Source: an uncultured Intestinimonas sp. (GTDB lineage Bacteria; Bacillota; Clostridia; Oscillospirales; Oscillospiraceae). Taken from it: a stretch of DNA of 35,426 nucleotides. The number at the start of each line of letters is the position of its first letter. The first letter of the stretch is position 1. Location: the NCBI RefSeq assembly GCF_944387725.1, contig NZ_CALXGA010000015.1:1-35426 (forward strand). The letters run 5' to 3'. This document shows, in pieces, positions 1 through 7,391 of this stretch. The position numbers and the translations under genes are program-made. The notes below the pieces were generated by a model. The model was not told where the DNA came from, searched no databases, and saw nothing but the letters and a program-made list of their open reading frames with translations.

Positions 1-74
1 TGCGAAAAAATTGCTTGCCAGAGGCCCAAAATCCCTCGCTGCCGGACACATCGCCAATTTTCAAACAAGCCCTA
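1..74 (-). repeat. MITE-like repeat, copy A (truncated by window start)
   Basis: This is the reverse complement of the left half of the complete copy at 4899-5064, with a few mismatches. Its terminal repeat (reads GGGCTTGTTTGAAAA on the minus strand) ends at 72 and is followed by TA at 73-74. No coding capacity is visible. The remainder lies outside the window. Confidence 0.85.
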
Positions 75-77
75 AGG

Positions 78-117
78 AAAAAGACCGGCTGGGCGGCCCA
101 TGCCGGGCCGTCCAGCC
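78..117 (-). terminator. Intrinsic terminator of the AIM24-family gene
   Basis: The arms GGCTGG-g-CGGCCC (87-99) and GGGCCG-t-CCAGCC (105-117) pair over 13 positions with one G-U and a 5-nt loop. Read on the minus strand the stem is followed by TCTTTTTCC (78-86). It lies about 80 nt beyond the stop codon of the gene at 195-875. Confidence 0.75.
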
Positions 118-194
118 TCAGACTGTTGAAAAAAGGCGCAAAGGAGGGCTTGCCGCGCCTTGTCCGCCCGCCCAGCCGGCGGGGCATCCGCCCC

Positions 195-875
195 TTACGA
201 GCCGCTGGGGAAGAAGGGGGACAGGGCGGCGGCCATGCCGCTGACCGGCATGGTCTGGAGGACAATGCGGCCCGGGCCGGTGATGACGGTGTGGAAGAAG
301 CCCTCGCCGCCGAAGAGGGCGTTCTTGACCCCCTTCACGGTCTGGATGTCGATGGAGCAGGTGATGTCCACCATGGCCAGATTGCCGGTATCCACCACCA
401 TCCGCTGCCCGGCGGCGAGCTCGTATTCCACGGCGGAGCCGTCGATCTCCAGGAAGGCCATGCCGTGGCCGGAGAGCTTCTGCATGATGAAGCCCTCGCC
501 GCCGAAGAAGCCGGCCCCCAGCTTCTTCTGGAAGAAGATGGACATCTCTACCCCCTGTTCCGAGGCCAGAAAGCCGGATTTTTGAACCACAATGGGCCGG
601 TCGGGGGTGATCTCCACCGCCCGGATGGAGCCGGGGAAGCTGGAGGCGAAGGCGATCATGCCCGGGCCGCCCTGGGCGGTGTAGACGTTCTGGAAGAGGG
701 ATTCTCCGGAGAACATCCGGCCAAAGGCTTTGCCCAGGCCGCCGCCGGCGTTGGTGCGCATCTCCATGTTGGGGCTCATCCAGACCATGGAGCCCTTCTC
801 GGTGATCATGGACTCGCCGCCCTCCAGGTCGCAGATGACCACGGGCATGGACTCTCCGGTGATGTGATACTTCAT
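195..875 (-). CDS. AIM24 / TIGR00266-family protein
   Basis: The 226-residue product has the glycine-rich beta-repeat character of the AIM24 (TIGR00266) family: an N-terminal MKYHITGESMPVVICDLEGG, a GGEGFIMQKLSG segment near residue 125 and a repeat-like GGEGFFHTVITGPG near residue 190. The length fits the bacterial family. No signal peptide or membrane segment is seen, so it is probably cytoplasmic. The biochemical role of bacterial AIM24 proteins is not established; the name comes from a mitochondrial protein. The ATG at 873-875 is preceded by an AAGGAGG site at 884-890. The gene stands alone between its own promoter and terminator. Family assignment is firm, function is unknown. Confidence 0.88.
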   Translation of the reverse strand: MKYHITGESMPVVICDLEGGESMITEKGSMVWMSPNMEMRTNAGGGLGKAFGRMFSGESLFQNVYTAQGGPGMIAFASSFPGSIRAVEITPDRPIVVQKSGFLASEQGVEMSIFFQKKLGAGFFGGEGFIMQKLSGHGMAFLEIDGSAVEYELAAGQRMVVDTGNLAMVDITCSIDIQTVKGVKNALFGGEGFFHTVITGPGRIVLQTMPVSGMAAALSPFFPSGS

Positions 876-911
876 GCAGGCTGCCTCCTTATGTAATCTG
901 TTTTGCTATTT

Positions 912-968
912 CCAATTCCGAAGGAATTGGGCTGACTCCATCATACAGGCTGTAGGCGCGGAATACAA
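912..968 (-). promoter_or_regulatory. Candidate promoter with operator-like palindrome
   Basis: On the minus strand TTGTAT (963-968) and TATGAT (940-945) are separated by 17 bp. Just downstream, about where transcription would begin, lies CCAATTCC-ttc-GGAATTGG (912-930), a perfect 8-bp inverted repeat. It could be an operator or a 5' hairpin of the AIM24-family mRNA; no T-run follows it, so it is not an obvious terminator. The -35 box is poor. Confidence 0.45.
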
Positions 969-987
969 GAGAAAGATTCCATTTTGG

Positions 988-1049
988 GAAAAATAACGCG
1001 TGTCCCAGCGGGGGGATGCCCTTCACAAGGACATCTCTCCCGCTGGGAC
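988..1049 (-). terminator. Intrinsic terminator of the serine dehydratase operon
   Basis: Perfect 11-bp arms GTCCCAGCGGG (1002-1012) and CCCGCTGGGAC (1039-1049) enclose a second stem (GATG 1015-1018 with CATC 1032-1035, CCTT 1020-1023 with AAGG 1027-1030). On the minus strand the stem is followed by CGCGTTATTTTT. It begins 30 nt after the sdaAA stop codon. Confidence 0.75.
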
Positions 1050-1078
1050 GCTGCTGTTGTTCGGATGGAAGCATCCGG

Positions 1079-1948
1079 TCAGCCGCACTGTGCGCACCGC
1101 TCACATGCGGAGGGCGCGGCCGCGCAGCCGCCCAAAGCGGTCTCCCGCAGATCCAGGGGGATGCGCCGTCCCACCGCATACATGGTGTCCAGCATCTCAT
1201 CAAAGGGAATGAGCTGACGGATCCCGCTCAAGGCCATCTCGGCGGCCACCAGCGCGTTGGCGGCGCCTGCGGCGTTCCGGTTCTGGCAGGGGTACTCCAC
1301 CAGCCCCCCCACCGGGTCGCACACCAGCCCCAGCATGTTCATCAGCACGGTGGAGGCGGCGTCCAGGCACTGCTCCGGCGCCCCCCCCATGAGCTCCACA
1401 GCGGCCGAGGCCGCCATGGCGGCCGCCACGCCCATCTCCGCCTGACATCCCCCCACAGCCCCGGACACTGTGGCGTTGCGCATGGCCAGGTAGCCTACGG
1501 CCCCGGCATTGAAAAGGGCGTCCACAAGCCGGCTGTCAGAGATCTTATAGCAATCCTGCATGGCCAGAAGCACACCGGGCACCACGCCGGAGGAGCCCGC
1601 CGTGGGGGCCGCTACAATCAGGCCCATGGAGGCGTTGACCTCCAGCACGGCAACAGCATAGGTAATGGCTCTGGCCAGGATATCGCCGCAGATGGCCTTC
1701 CCCTTTGCCGCGTGATGGGACAGCTTTTTGGCCTCGCCGCCAATCAGGCCCCCCATGGATTTGACGGGATTTTTCAGCGGCTGGGTGGCGGAGGCGCGCA
1801 TGATCTCCAGGGCTCGGGCCATCCGGTGGTCTGCCACATCGCGTGTGGTCTCCCCCAGAACGCACTCCCGGCGGCGCATGATCTCCGAGATCGGGCACTG
1901 CTCCCGCCGGCACAGCGCCAGCAGCTCCTTTGCTGATTTGAAGTCCAT
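1079..1948 (-). CDS. sdaAA: L-serine dehydratase, iron-sulfur dependent, alpha subunit
   Basis: The 289-residue product is the catalytic alpha subunit of the two-subunit [4Fe-4S] L-serine ammonia-lyase, which converts L-serine to pyruvate and ammonia in the cytoplasm. Recognisable segments are NPVKSMGGLIGGEAKKL (about residues 59-75), APTAGSSGVVPG (about 113-124) and GLVCDPVGGLVEYPCQNRNA (about 206-225), the last carrying two conserved cysteines of the family. The last 17 residues hold four further cysteines (GGCAAAPSACERCAQCG), possible cluster ligands. The ATG at 1946-1948 has AAGGAGGAC upstream. It follows sdaAB by 14 nt in the same operon; a terminator follows. Confidence 0.93.
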   Translation of the reverse strand: MDFKSAKELLALCRREQCPISEIMRRRECVLGETTRDVADHRMARALEIMRASATQPLKNPVKSMGGLIGGEAKKLSHHAAKGKAICGDILARAITYAVAVLEVNASMGLIVAAPTAGSSGVVPGVLLAMQDCYKISDSRLVDALFNAGAVGYLAMRNATVSGAVGGCQAEMGVAAAMAASAAVELMGGAPEQCLDAASTVLMNMLGLVCDPVGGLVEYPCQNRNAAGAANALVAAEMALSGIRQLIPFDEMLDTMYAVGRRIPLDLRETALGGCAAAPSACERCAQCG

Positions 1949-1962
1949 GCTCTCTGTCCTCC

Positions 1963-2631
1963 TTATGGCTCTACAATCATCACATCATGCACGTTGGGAT
2001 TGTCCCGCAGCGGACCGGCGATCCCCTCCGGGATACGGCCGTCGAACTCCACAATGGTGTAGGCGGTGTGTCCCTTCTCCTCCCGGAACAGGCGCATGAA
2101 GGCGATGTTGACCCCCCGGTCGCTGAGCACCTTGGTGATGTGGGCGACCACGCCCGGCTTGTCCTGCTGCACCACAATGATGGTGCTGTACGCGCCGGTG
2201 AAATCCACAGATACGCCATTGATCCGTGTGATGCGAACCTTGCCGCCGCCCAGGGACTCCCCGCGTATGGTCATCACCTGCCCGGCGGCGTTTTCCATAC
2301 GGATGTCCACCGTATTGGGATGGACATCTGTTACGTCGGCACAGGGGGTAAAGCGGTAGGCCAGGCCCCGCTCCGCGGCAATCTGGAAGGAGTCCCGAAT
2401 GCGCACATCGTCCGTCCCGAAGCCCATCATGCCGCCCAGCAGCGCACGGTCCGTCCCGTGGCCGTGGTAGGTCTTAGCAAAGGAGCCGTAGAGGATGAAA
2501 TCTACCTTTTTCAGCGGGGGGACAATCATTTTATGCGCCAGAAAGGCGATGACGGCGGCCCCCGCCGTATGGGAGCTGGACGGACCGATCATATTGGGGC
2601 CCAGCACATCAAAAACACTGATATAGGACAT
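1963..2631 (-). CDS. sdaAB: L-serine dehydratase, iron-sulfur dependent, beta subunit
   Basis: The 222-residue product has the SDH-beta domain with SVFDVLGPNMIGPSSSHTAG near the N-terminus and a C-terminal ACT domain from about residue 148 (IIVVQQDKPGVVAHITKVL). It partners SdaAA in serine deamination. I start it at the ATG 2629-2631 because AGGAG lies 8 nt upstream; an in-frame TTG at 2655 would add eight residues that are simply the ribosome-site region read as protein. It lies 20 nt after the symporter gene, in order transporter-beta-alpha. Confidence 0.92.
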   Translation of the reverse strand: MSYISVFDVLGPNMIGPSSSHTAGAAVIAFLAHKMIVPPLKKVDFILYGSFAKTYHGHGTDRALLGGMMGFGTDDVRIRDSFQIAAERGLAYRFTPCADVTDVHPNTVDIRMENAAGQVMTIRGESLGGGKVRITRINGVSVDFTGAYSTIIVVQQDKPGVVAHITKVLSDRGVNIAFMRLFREEKGHTAYTIVEFDGRIPEGIAGPLRDNPNVHDVMIVEP

Positions 2632-2651
2632 AAGCGATCTCCTGTGGGGGC

Positions 2652-3872
2652 TCAAGCTTTCGCAGGGGCCTTATTGATAAACTTCTGGTAGATGGTCTCC
2701 ACAATCACACCGATGGCATTGTCGCCGGACACATTGCAGGCGGTGCCGAAGGAATCCTGGGTGATGTACAGCGCCACCATAATGGCGCAGATGGGCCCGC
2801 CGGGGTCGCCGGCCTCCGGCCCGAAGATCATATAGAGAAAGGGCAGGGCCGTCATGATGGAGCCGCCGGGCGCACCGGGGGAGGCTACCATGGCAATGCC
2901 CAGCGTCATGATGAAGGGGATGACGGTGGACAGGCTGATGGGGAGCTGATTCATCAGGCACACTGCCGTGGCGCAGGCGGTGATGGTGATCATGGAGCCG
3001 GCCATGTGGATATTGGCGCACAGCGGAACCACGAAGTTGCGGATCTCCTCGGATACGCCGTCGGCCTCGGCGCACTGCAGGTTCACCGGGATGGTGGCGG
3101 CGGAGGACTGGGTGCCCAGGGCCGTGGTATAGCCAGGGATCTGATTTTTGATCAGGGTGAAGGGGTTCTTACTGCCGATAACCCCCGCCACCAGGAACTG
3201 GACGACAATGCAGACCAGGTGCATGAGGATGACCACCAGGAAGACCTTCCACAGAATGCCCAGGATCGCGAAGGTCTGGCCGGATTTGGTCATATTGGTG
3301 AAGGTGCCGCAGATGTAGAGGGGCAGCAGGGGGACGATGACCGAGTGAAGCACCTTGTCAATGATTCCCGAGAAATCGTTCATGCTGTTGTAGAGGGTAT
3401 CGCCGATGGTCTTCCCCCGCAGGGTGGACAGGCACAGCCCCAGCACGAAGGCCAGCACCACGGCGGAGAGGGTGTCAAACAGGGGCGGGATCTCCAGACT
3501 GAAGTAGGTCTCCAGCGAATTGCCCGCCGTAGCCGCAATCTGCTCCAAGGCGTCGGCGCTCATAAAGCTGGGGAACAGGTTGATGGCCACAAAATAGGAG
3601 GAAGAGCCCGCGATCAGCGTGGAGCCGTAGGCCAGGGCGACGGTGATGAGCAGCAGCTTGCCCGCCCCATTTTTCAGGTTGGCGATGCCCATGGTCACAT
3701 AGGCCAGGATCATCAGAGGGATGACGAAGGATAGGAAGGTGCTGAAAATCGTGGATGCGGTCACGACGATCCGGCAGAACCAGACCGGGAGGAACTGCCC
3801 AAACAGGACGCCGATGACGATTGCGATGATGAGCTTGGGGAGCAGCCCGAGTCGAAAGGGTTTCTTTTCCAT
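2652..3872 (-). CDS. Dicarboxylate/amino acid:cation symporter (DAACS family), probable serine uptake
   Basis: The 406-residue membrane protein belongs to the sodium:dicarboxylate symporter (GltP/SstT) family. It has a basic N-terminus, repeated hydrophobic segments, the serine-rich hairpin signature around GTQSSAATIPVNLQC (about residues 245-260) and a second substrate motif around MVASPGAPGGS (about 325). DAACS members carry glutamate, aspartate, C4-dicarboxylates or serine/threonine; serine is inferred here only from linkage to sdaAB-sdaAA. The start is the ATG at 3870-3872, with AAGGAGG at 3884-3890. An in-frame upstream extension to 3965 reads through the promoter region and is rejected. 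Confidence 0.88.
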   Translation of the reverse strand: MEKKPFRLGLLPKLIIAIVIGVLFGQFLPVWFCRIVVTASTIFSTFLSFVIPLMILAYVTMGIANLKNGAGKLLLITVALAYGSTLIAGSSSYFVAINLFPSFMSADALEQIAATAGNSLETYFSLEIPPLFDTLSAVVLAFVLGLCLSTLRGKTIGDTLYNSMNDFSGIIDKVLHSVIVPLLPLYICGTFTNMTKSGQTFAILGILWKVFLVVILMHLVCIVVQFLVAGVIGSKNPFTLIKNQIPGYTTALGTQSSAATIPVNLQCAEADGVSEEIRNFVVPLCANIHMAGSMITITACATAVCLMNQLPISLSTVIPFIMTLGIAMVASPGAPGGSIMTALPFLYMIFGPEAGDPGGPICAIMVALYITQDSFGTACNVSGDNAIGVIVETIYQKFINKAPAKA

Positions 3873-4022
3873 GAATGATACAACCTCCTTGTCATTTTGC
3901 TCAAAATTTTCTTGACCCGTCGCTGATTTTACTATATTCTGATTATTGCCATAAGTCAAATTCATAAATTTGATGATATCGTTCTAAAAAAATGATAACA
4001 CAGCTTGACAGGGGGCATCAAG
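3873..4022. promoter_or_regulatory. Divergent promoter region, symporter-sda operon / LysR gene
   Basis: This AT-rich 150-bp gap separates two divergent genes. On the minus strand TATAGT (3931-3936) is a candidate -10 for the symporter operon. On the plus strand TTGATG (3970-3975) lies 17 bp before TGATAA (3993-3998), a weak candidate for the LysR gene. Just upstream of the symporter -10 is the dyad TTATTGCCATAA (3943-3954), of the AT-rich half-site type bound by LysR proteins. The position fits activation by the divergent regulator; the exact site is inferred. Confidence 0.45.
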
Positions 4023-4901
4023 ATGGAGCTGCGCCAGCTCAACACATTCATCCGTGTGGCCCAATTCAAGAGCTTTTCCAAGGCGGCGGAGAGCTTAGGC
4101 TATTCCCAGTCCGCAGTCACGGTACAGATTCAGCAGCTGGAGACGGAGCTCCAAACCCGCCTGTTTGACCGCATGGGCAAGCACATTGTGCTGACCGTGC
4201 CGGGAAGCCAGTTTCTGGAGCGGGCCTACGAGGTGCTCAATGACGTCAACAAGGCCAGGCTCGCCGTGTCCGGCCAGGGGGAGCTGCATGGGCGGCTGCA
4301 TATTGGTGTGATTGAATCGCTGTGCGTGTCCAAGCTGCCCGAGGTTCTCCGGCAATATTGGCAGCGGCACCCCAAGGTGGTCATCCAAGTCACCACCGGA
4401 GAGCCGGAGAGCCTGATGGAACAGATGGAGCGGGGGGAGCTGGATCTGATCTACATCCTGGACGAGCCGCAATACAATAACAACTGGCGCAAGCTGATGG
4501 AGCAGAGAGAGGAGGTGGTTTTTGTGGCCTCCCCGGCCCTGGCTGGGGAGCTGTGCCGGCTCCCCGTGCGAAAGGTGGAGCAGCTGCTGAACCAGCCCTT
4601 CTATCTGACAGAGCAGGAGGCAAACTACCGCCGGGTGCTGGATCGCTTCCTGGCCTCCCGGGAAACGATCCTCGTCCCCTTTCTGGAGTGCAGCGACACC
4701 TCATTTATCATCAAAATGCTGGAGAACAACCGAGGCGTCTCCTTTCTGCCGCGTTATGCGGTGGAGCAGAGTGTGCGGCAAGGCAGGCTTACCGTGATCG
4801 ATATAGAGGACCTTCATGTGACCCTATACCGGCAGATTTTTTCCCACAAGGAAAAATGGCATACCCGTGAAATGGAGGAATTTGTTCGCCTGGCGGACTA
4901 G
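4023..4901 (+). CDS. LysR-family transcriptional regulator
   Basis: The 292-residue product has an N-terminal winged helix-turn-helix (MELRQLNTFIRVAQFKSFSK, then AAESLGYSQSAVTVQIQQLE, residues 1-40) and a periplasmic-binding-like effector domain from about residue 90. I prefer the ATG at 4023 over an earlier in-frame start at 4005, since MELRQL is the typical LysR start. It is divergent from the symporter-sda operon and is the obvious candidate regulator, with serine or a related metabolite as possible effector (inference). The stop codon TAG (4899-4901) uses the target TA and the first G of the mobile repeat that follows, so the native C-terminus may have been altered. Confidence 0.9.
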   Translation: MELRQLNTFIRVAQFKSFSKAAESLGYSQSAVTVQIQQLETELQTRLFDRMGKHIVLTVPGSQFLERAYEVLNDVNKARLAVSGQGELHGRLHIGVIESLCVSKLPEVLRQYWQRHPKVVIQVTTGEPESLMEQMERGELDLIYILDEPQYNNNWRKLMEQREEVVFVASPALAGELCRLPVRKVEQLLNQPFYLTEQEANYRRVLDRFLASRETILVPFLECSDTSFIIKMLENNRGVSFLPRYAVEQSVRQGRLTVIDIEDLHVTLYRQIFSHKEKWHTREMEEFVRLAD

Positions 4902-5064
4902 GGCTTGTTTGAAAATTGGCGATGTGTCCGGCAGGGAGGGATTTTGGGCCGCTGGCAAGCAATTTTTTCGCAGGAATCCTGGCGGATTGCAAGGAAAAAT
5001 TGCGCCGTCCAGGGGACAAAAGACCCGCCGGTTGGGCATGTTGACATTTTTCAAACAAGCCCTA
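4899..5064 (+). repeat. MITE-like element, copy B (complete)
   Basis: A 162-bp element (4901-5062) has terminal inverted repeats GGGCTTGTTTGAAAA at the left and its exact complement at the right, flanked on both sides by TA, consistent with a TA target duplication. Internally GCAATTTTT (4959-4967) pairs with AAAAATTGC (4995-5003) around the palindrome CAGGAATCCTG (4971-4981). It encodes no transposase. Related copies lie at 1-74, 28100-28211 and 35369-35426. TA duplication and such ends occur in IS630/Tc1-like and some IS5-group elements; the driving transposase cannot be told from here. Confidence 0.85.
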
Positions 5065-5095
5065 AGCCGCAGCTGTTCCGGGGTGAAAATCTCCC

Positions 5096-5124
5096 TTTAC
5101 TTCCACGGGGAAACTTGCTATAAT
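5096..5124 (+). promoter_or_regulatory. Sigma-A promoter of the cobalamin operon
   Basis: TTTACT (5096-5101) and a perfect TATAAT (5119-5124) are separated by 17 bp, with an extended -10 TG at 5116-5117. Transcription should begin near 5131, ahead of the riboswitch. The -35 box starts 33 bp after the end of the mobile element at 5062. Confidence 0.8.
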
Positions 5125-5189
5125 GAGTCCACGGAGTCAACCGCGAGGGGTTGATTCACGCGGCACGGCCGCGGCAATTTCATCAGGAA

Positions 5190-5370
5190 GACCACACTGG
5201 TGCGGCGGCGCAGCCGCTGAAAAGGGAAGTCCGGTGCAAGACCGGCGCAGTCTTACCTCTACTGTGAGCGCGGACGAAGGCGTGGAAACCCATTGGCCCG
5301 GGACGGCCGAGAAGGGACGCCGGAGGAGGAGGCGCAAGCCAGGAGACCTGCCGTGTGGGAGAGACGTCAC
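5190..5370 (+). promoter_or_regulatory. Cobalamin (adenosylcobalamin-type) riboswitch
   Basis: The conserved core is visible in order: CTGGTGC (5197-5203), AAAAGGGAAG then TCCGGTGCAAGACCGG (5220-5245), the ACTGTGA segment (5261-5267) and the B12 box AGCCAGGAGACCTGCC (5337-5352). A leader hairpin AGTCAACC/GGTTGATT lies upstream (5135-5156). GGAGAG at 5358-5363 can pair with CTCTCC at 5413-5418, the left arm of the terminator that follows, which suggests a simple switch: ligand binding frees the terminator, absence allows the antiterminator. That pairing is my inference; the aptamer identity is firm. Confidence 0.95.
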
Positions 5371-5407
5371 TCTGAGGTGGGGAGGGCGGCAGTATGCCGT
5401 GGGGCTT

Positions 5408-5447
5408 GGACCCTCTCCTTCTGCTGTGGGAGAGGGTCCATTTTTTT
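5408..5447 (+). terminator. Riboswitch expression-platform terminator
   Basis: A perfect 11-bp stem GGACCCTCTCC (5408-5418) / GGAGAGGGTCC (5429-5439) with a 10-nt loop is followed by ATTTTTTT. It sits between the aptamer and cbiD, so it controls read-through into the whole biosynthetic operon. Confidence 0.92.
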
Positions 5448-5469
5448 CCTGTTTGGAGGAGGGAGGCCC

Positions 5470-6639
5470 ATGGGCGGCTTCGCGTACGAAATCCCGGTGG
5501 GACGGCGGCGGCTGCGCTGCGGCTACACCACCGGCGTCTGCGCCGCAGCGGCGGCTCGTGGGGCGGCGGAGCTCCTTCTGACGGGGCGGCTCCCCGCCCT
5601 GGTCCGGGTGGAGACCCCGGCGGGCATTCCGGTGGAGGTGGAGCCCCTGGAGGGGGCCGCCGGGCCGGGCTGGGCCGCCTGCTCCATTCGGAAGGACGGG
5701 GGGGACGACCCGGACGCCACCCACGGGACCCTGATCCGGGCCAGGGTGGAGCGGACCGAGGCCCCCGGCACCGTCATCGACGGCGGCGCGGGGGTGGGCC
5801 GGGTGACCCGGCCCGGTTTGGACCAGCCCGTGGGGGCGGCCGCCATCAACCGGGTCCCCCGGCAGATGATCGCCGGCCAGGTCCAGGCAGCCCTGGCGGC
5901 GGCGGGGGCGTCCGGGGGGCTCCGGGTGGAGATCTCGGCCCCCGAAGGGGAGGCCCTGGCCCGGAAGACCTTCAACCCCCGGCTGGGCATCGTGGGAGGC
6001 ATCTCCATCCTGGGGACCTCCGGCATCGTCCGGCCCATGAGCGAGGCCGCCCTGGTGGACTCCCTCCGGCTGGAACAGGACATGCACTTTGCCGCCGGGG
6101 TCCGGGATCTCCTGGTGACCCCCGGCAACTACGGCGAGACCTTTGCCCGGGAGACTTTGGGCCTCTCTCTGGACCACAGCTGCACCTGCTCCAACTATGT
6201 GGGGGAGGCCATTGACCACGCCGCCGGCCTGGGCTTTCGGAGCCTTTTGCTGGTGGGGCACATCGGCAAGCTGTGCAAGGTGGCCGCCGGGGTGATGAAC
6301 ACCCACTCCCGGGTGGCCGACGGCCGGCGGGAGACCCTGGCCGCCCACACCGCCCTGTGCGGCGGGGACCGGGAGACAGTGGAGGCGGTCTTCCAGGCCG
6401 TCACCACCGACGACGCCGTGGACTGCCTGGACCGGGCCGGGCTCCGTGGGCCGGTGATGGCCTCCCTGGCCCGGGCCCTGGACCGCCGGCTCAAGGAGCG
6501 GGCGGGGGAGGACCTGGCGATCGGGGCCGTCTTCTTCTCCAACCGCCTCGGCGTCCTGGGCCGCACCCCGGACGCCGAGGCCCTGGCCGCCCGGCATCCG
6601 GCGGCAGCACGCGAGACGAGAAAGGAAGGGCGCTTATGA
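5470..6639 (+). CDS. cbiD: Cobalt-precorrin-5B (C1)-methyltransferase
   Basis: The 389-residue product is CbiD, which methylates C1 of cobalt-precorrin-5B with SAM in the anaerobic cobalamin pathway. The family signature LRCGYTTGVCAAAAARGA (about residues 15-32) and GNYGETFARE with SCTCSNYVGEAID further on are present; length is typical. It is first in the operon. The ATG at 5470 has GGAGGAGGGAGG directly upstream; in-frame codons reaching back to 5293 run through the riboswitch and terminator and are not coding. Its stop overlaps the cbiF start (ATGA). Confidence 0.94.
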   Translation: MGGFAYEIPVGRRRLRCGYTTGVCAAAAARGAAELLLTGRLPALVRVETPAGIPVEVEPLEGAAGPGWAACSIRKDGGDDPDATHGTLIRARVERTEAPGTVIDGGAGVGRVTRPGLDQPVGAAAINRVPRQMIAGQVQAALAAAGASGGLRVEISAPEGEALARKTFNPRLGIVGGISILGTSGIVRPMSEAALVDSLRLEQDMHFAAGVRDLLVTPGNYGETFARETLGLSLDHSCTCSNYVGEAIDHAAGLGFRSLLLVGHIGKLCKVAAGVMNTHSRVADGRRETLAAHTALCGGDRETVEAVFQAVTTDDAVDCLDRAGLRGPVMASLARALDRRLKERAGEDLAIGAVFFSNRLGVLGRTPDAEALAARHPAAARETRKEGRL

Positions 6640-7391
6640 TACACTTTATCGGGGCGGGCCCCGGGGCCGCCGACCTCATCACCCTCCGTGGGGCCAAACT
6701 TCTGGGGGAGGCCGACGTCATCATCTACGCCGGGTCCCTGGTAAACCCCGCCCTGCTGGGGTATAAAAAGGAGCGCTGCACCGTCTACGACAGCGCCTCC
6801 ATGACCCTGGAGGAGGTCATCGCCGTCATGGAGGAGACCGAGGCCCGGGGCGGGGACACCGCCCGGCTCCACACCGGGGACCCCTCCCTCTACGGGGCCA
6901 TCCGGGAGCAGATGGACCGGCTGGACGCCCGGGGCATCCCCTATGACGTGACGCCGGGGGTCTCCTCCTTTTCCGGGGCCGCCGCCGCCCTGGAGGCCGA
7001 GTACACCCTCCCCGGCGTGTCCCAGAGCGTCATCATCACCCGCATGGCCGGGCGCACCCCAGTGCCGGAGGGGGAAAAGCTCTCCAAGCTGGCCGCCCAC
7101 GGCTGCACCATGGTGCTCTTCCTCTCCACCGGCCTGCTGGAGGAGGTGGAGCGGGAGCTGCTGGAGGGGGGGTATGCCCCCGACACCCCCGCCGCCATTG
7201 TCTACAAGGCCGCCTGGCCGGAGGAGAAGGTCTGCCGCTGCACCGTCTCCACCCTGGCCCGGACCGCCCGGGAAAACCACATCACCAAGACTGCCCTCAT
7301 CACCGTCGGCGGCTTCCTGGGGGATCGGTACGACCGCTCCAAGCTCTACGACCCGGCCTTCACCCATGGCTATCGGGAGGCCGGCAAGTGA
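6636..7391 (+). CDS. cbiF: Cobalt-precorrin-4 (C11)-methyltransferase
   Basis: The 251-residue product is CbiF/CobM, a SAM-dependent methylase of the tetrapyrrole methylase fold acting at C11 of cobalt-precorrin-4. The N-terminal loop FIGAGPGAADLITLRG, the HTGDPSLYGAIREQM loop (about residues 80-95) and the VTPGVSSFSGAAAAL segment are diagnostic for this subfamily. The length matches the family. Start overlaps the cbiD stop by 4 nt and its own stop overlaps the next start (GTGA), which implies translational coupling. Confidence 0.94.
   Translation: MIHFIGAGPGAADLITLRGAKLLGEADVIIYAGSLVNPALLGYKKERCTVYDSASMTLEEVIAVMEETEARGGDTARLHTGDPSLYGAIREQMDRLDARGIPYDVTPGVSSFSGAAAALEAEYTLPGVSQSVIITRMAGRTPVPEGEKLSKLAAHGCTMVLFLSTGLLEEVERELLEGGYAPDTPAAIVYKAAWPEEKVCRCTVSTLARTARENHITKTALITVGGFLGDRYDRSKLYDPAFTHGYREAGK

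Noticed and set aside
3873-3965. 31-residue N-terminal extension of the symporter
   Set aside because: It covers the AT-rich divergent promoter region; AAGGAGG is correctly placed for the ATG at 3870-3872.
5137-6597. Long antisense open frames across the cobalamin operon (this one and many others)
   Set aside because: They mirror well-identified genes, are rich in Gly/Pro/Arg/His and low in family-like motifs, and arise from GC-rich codon bias.
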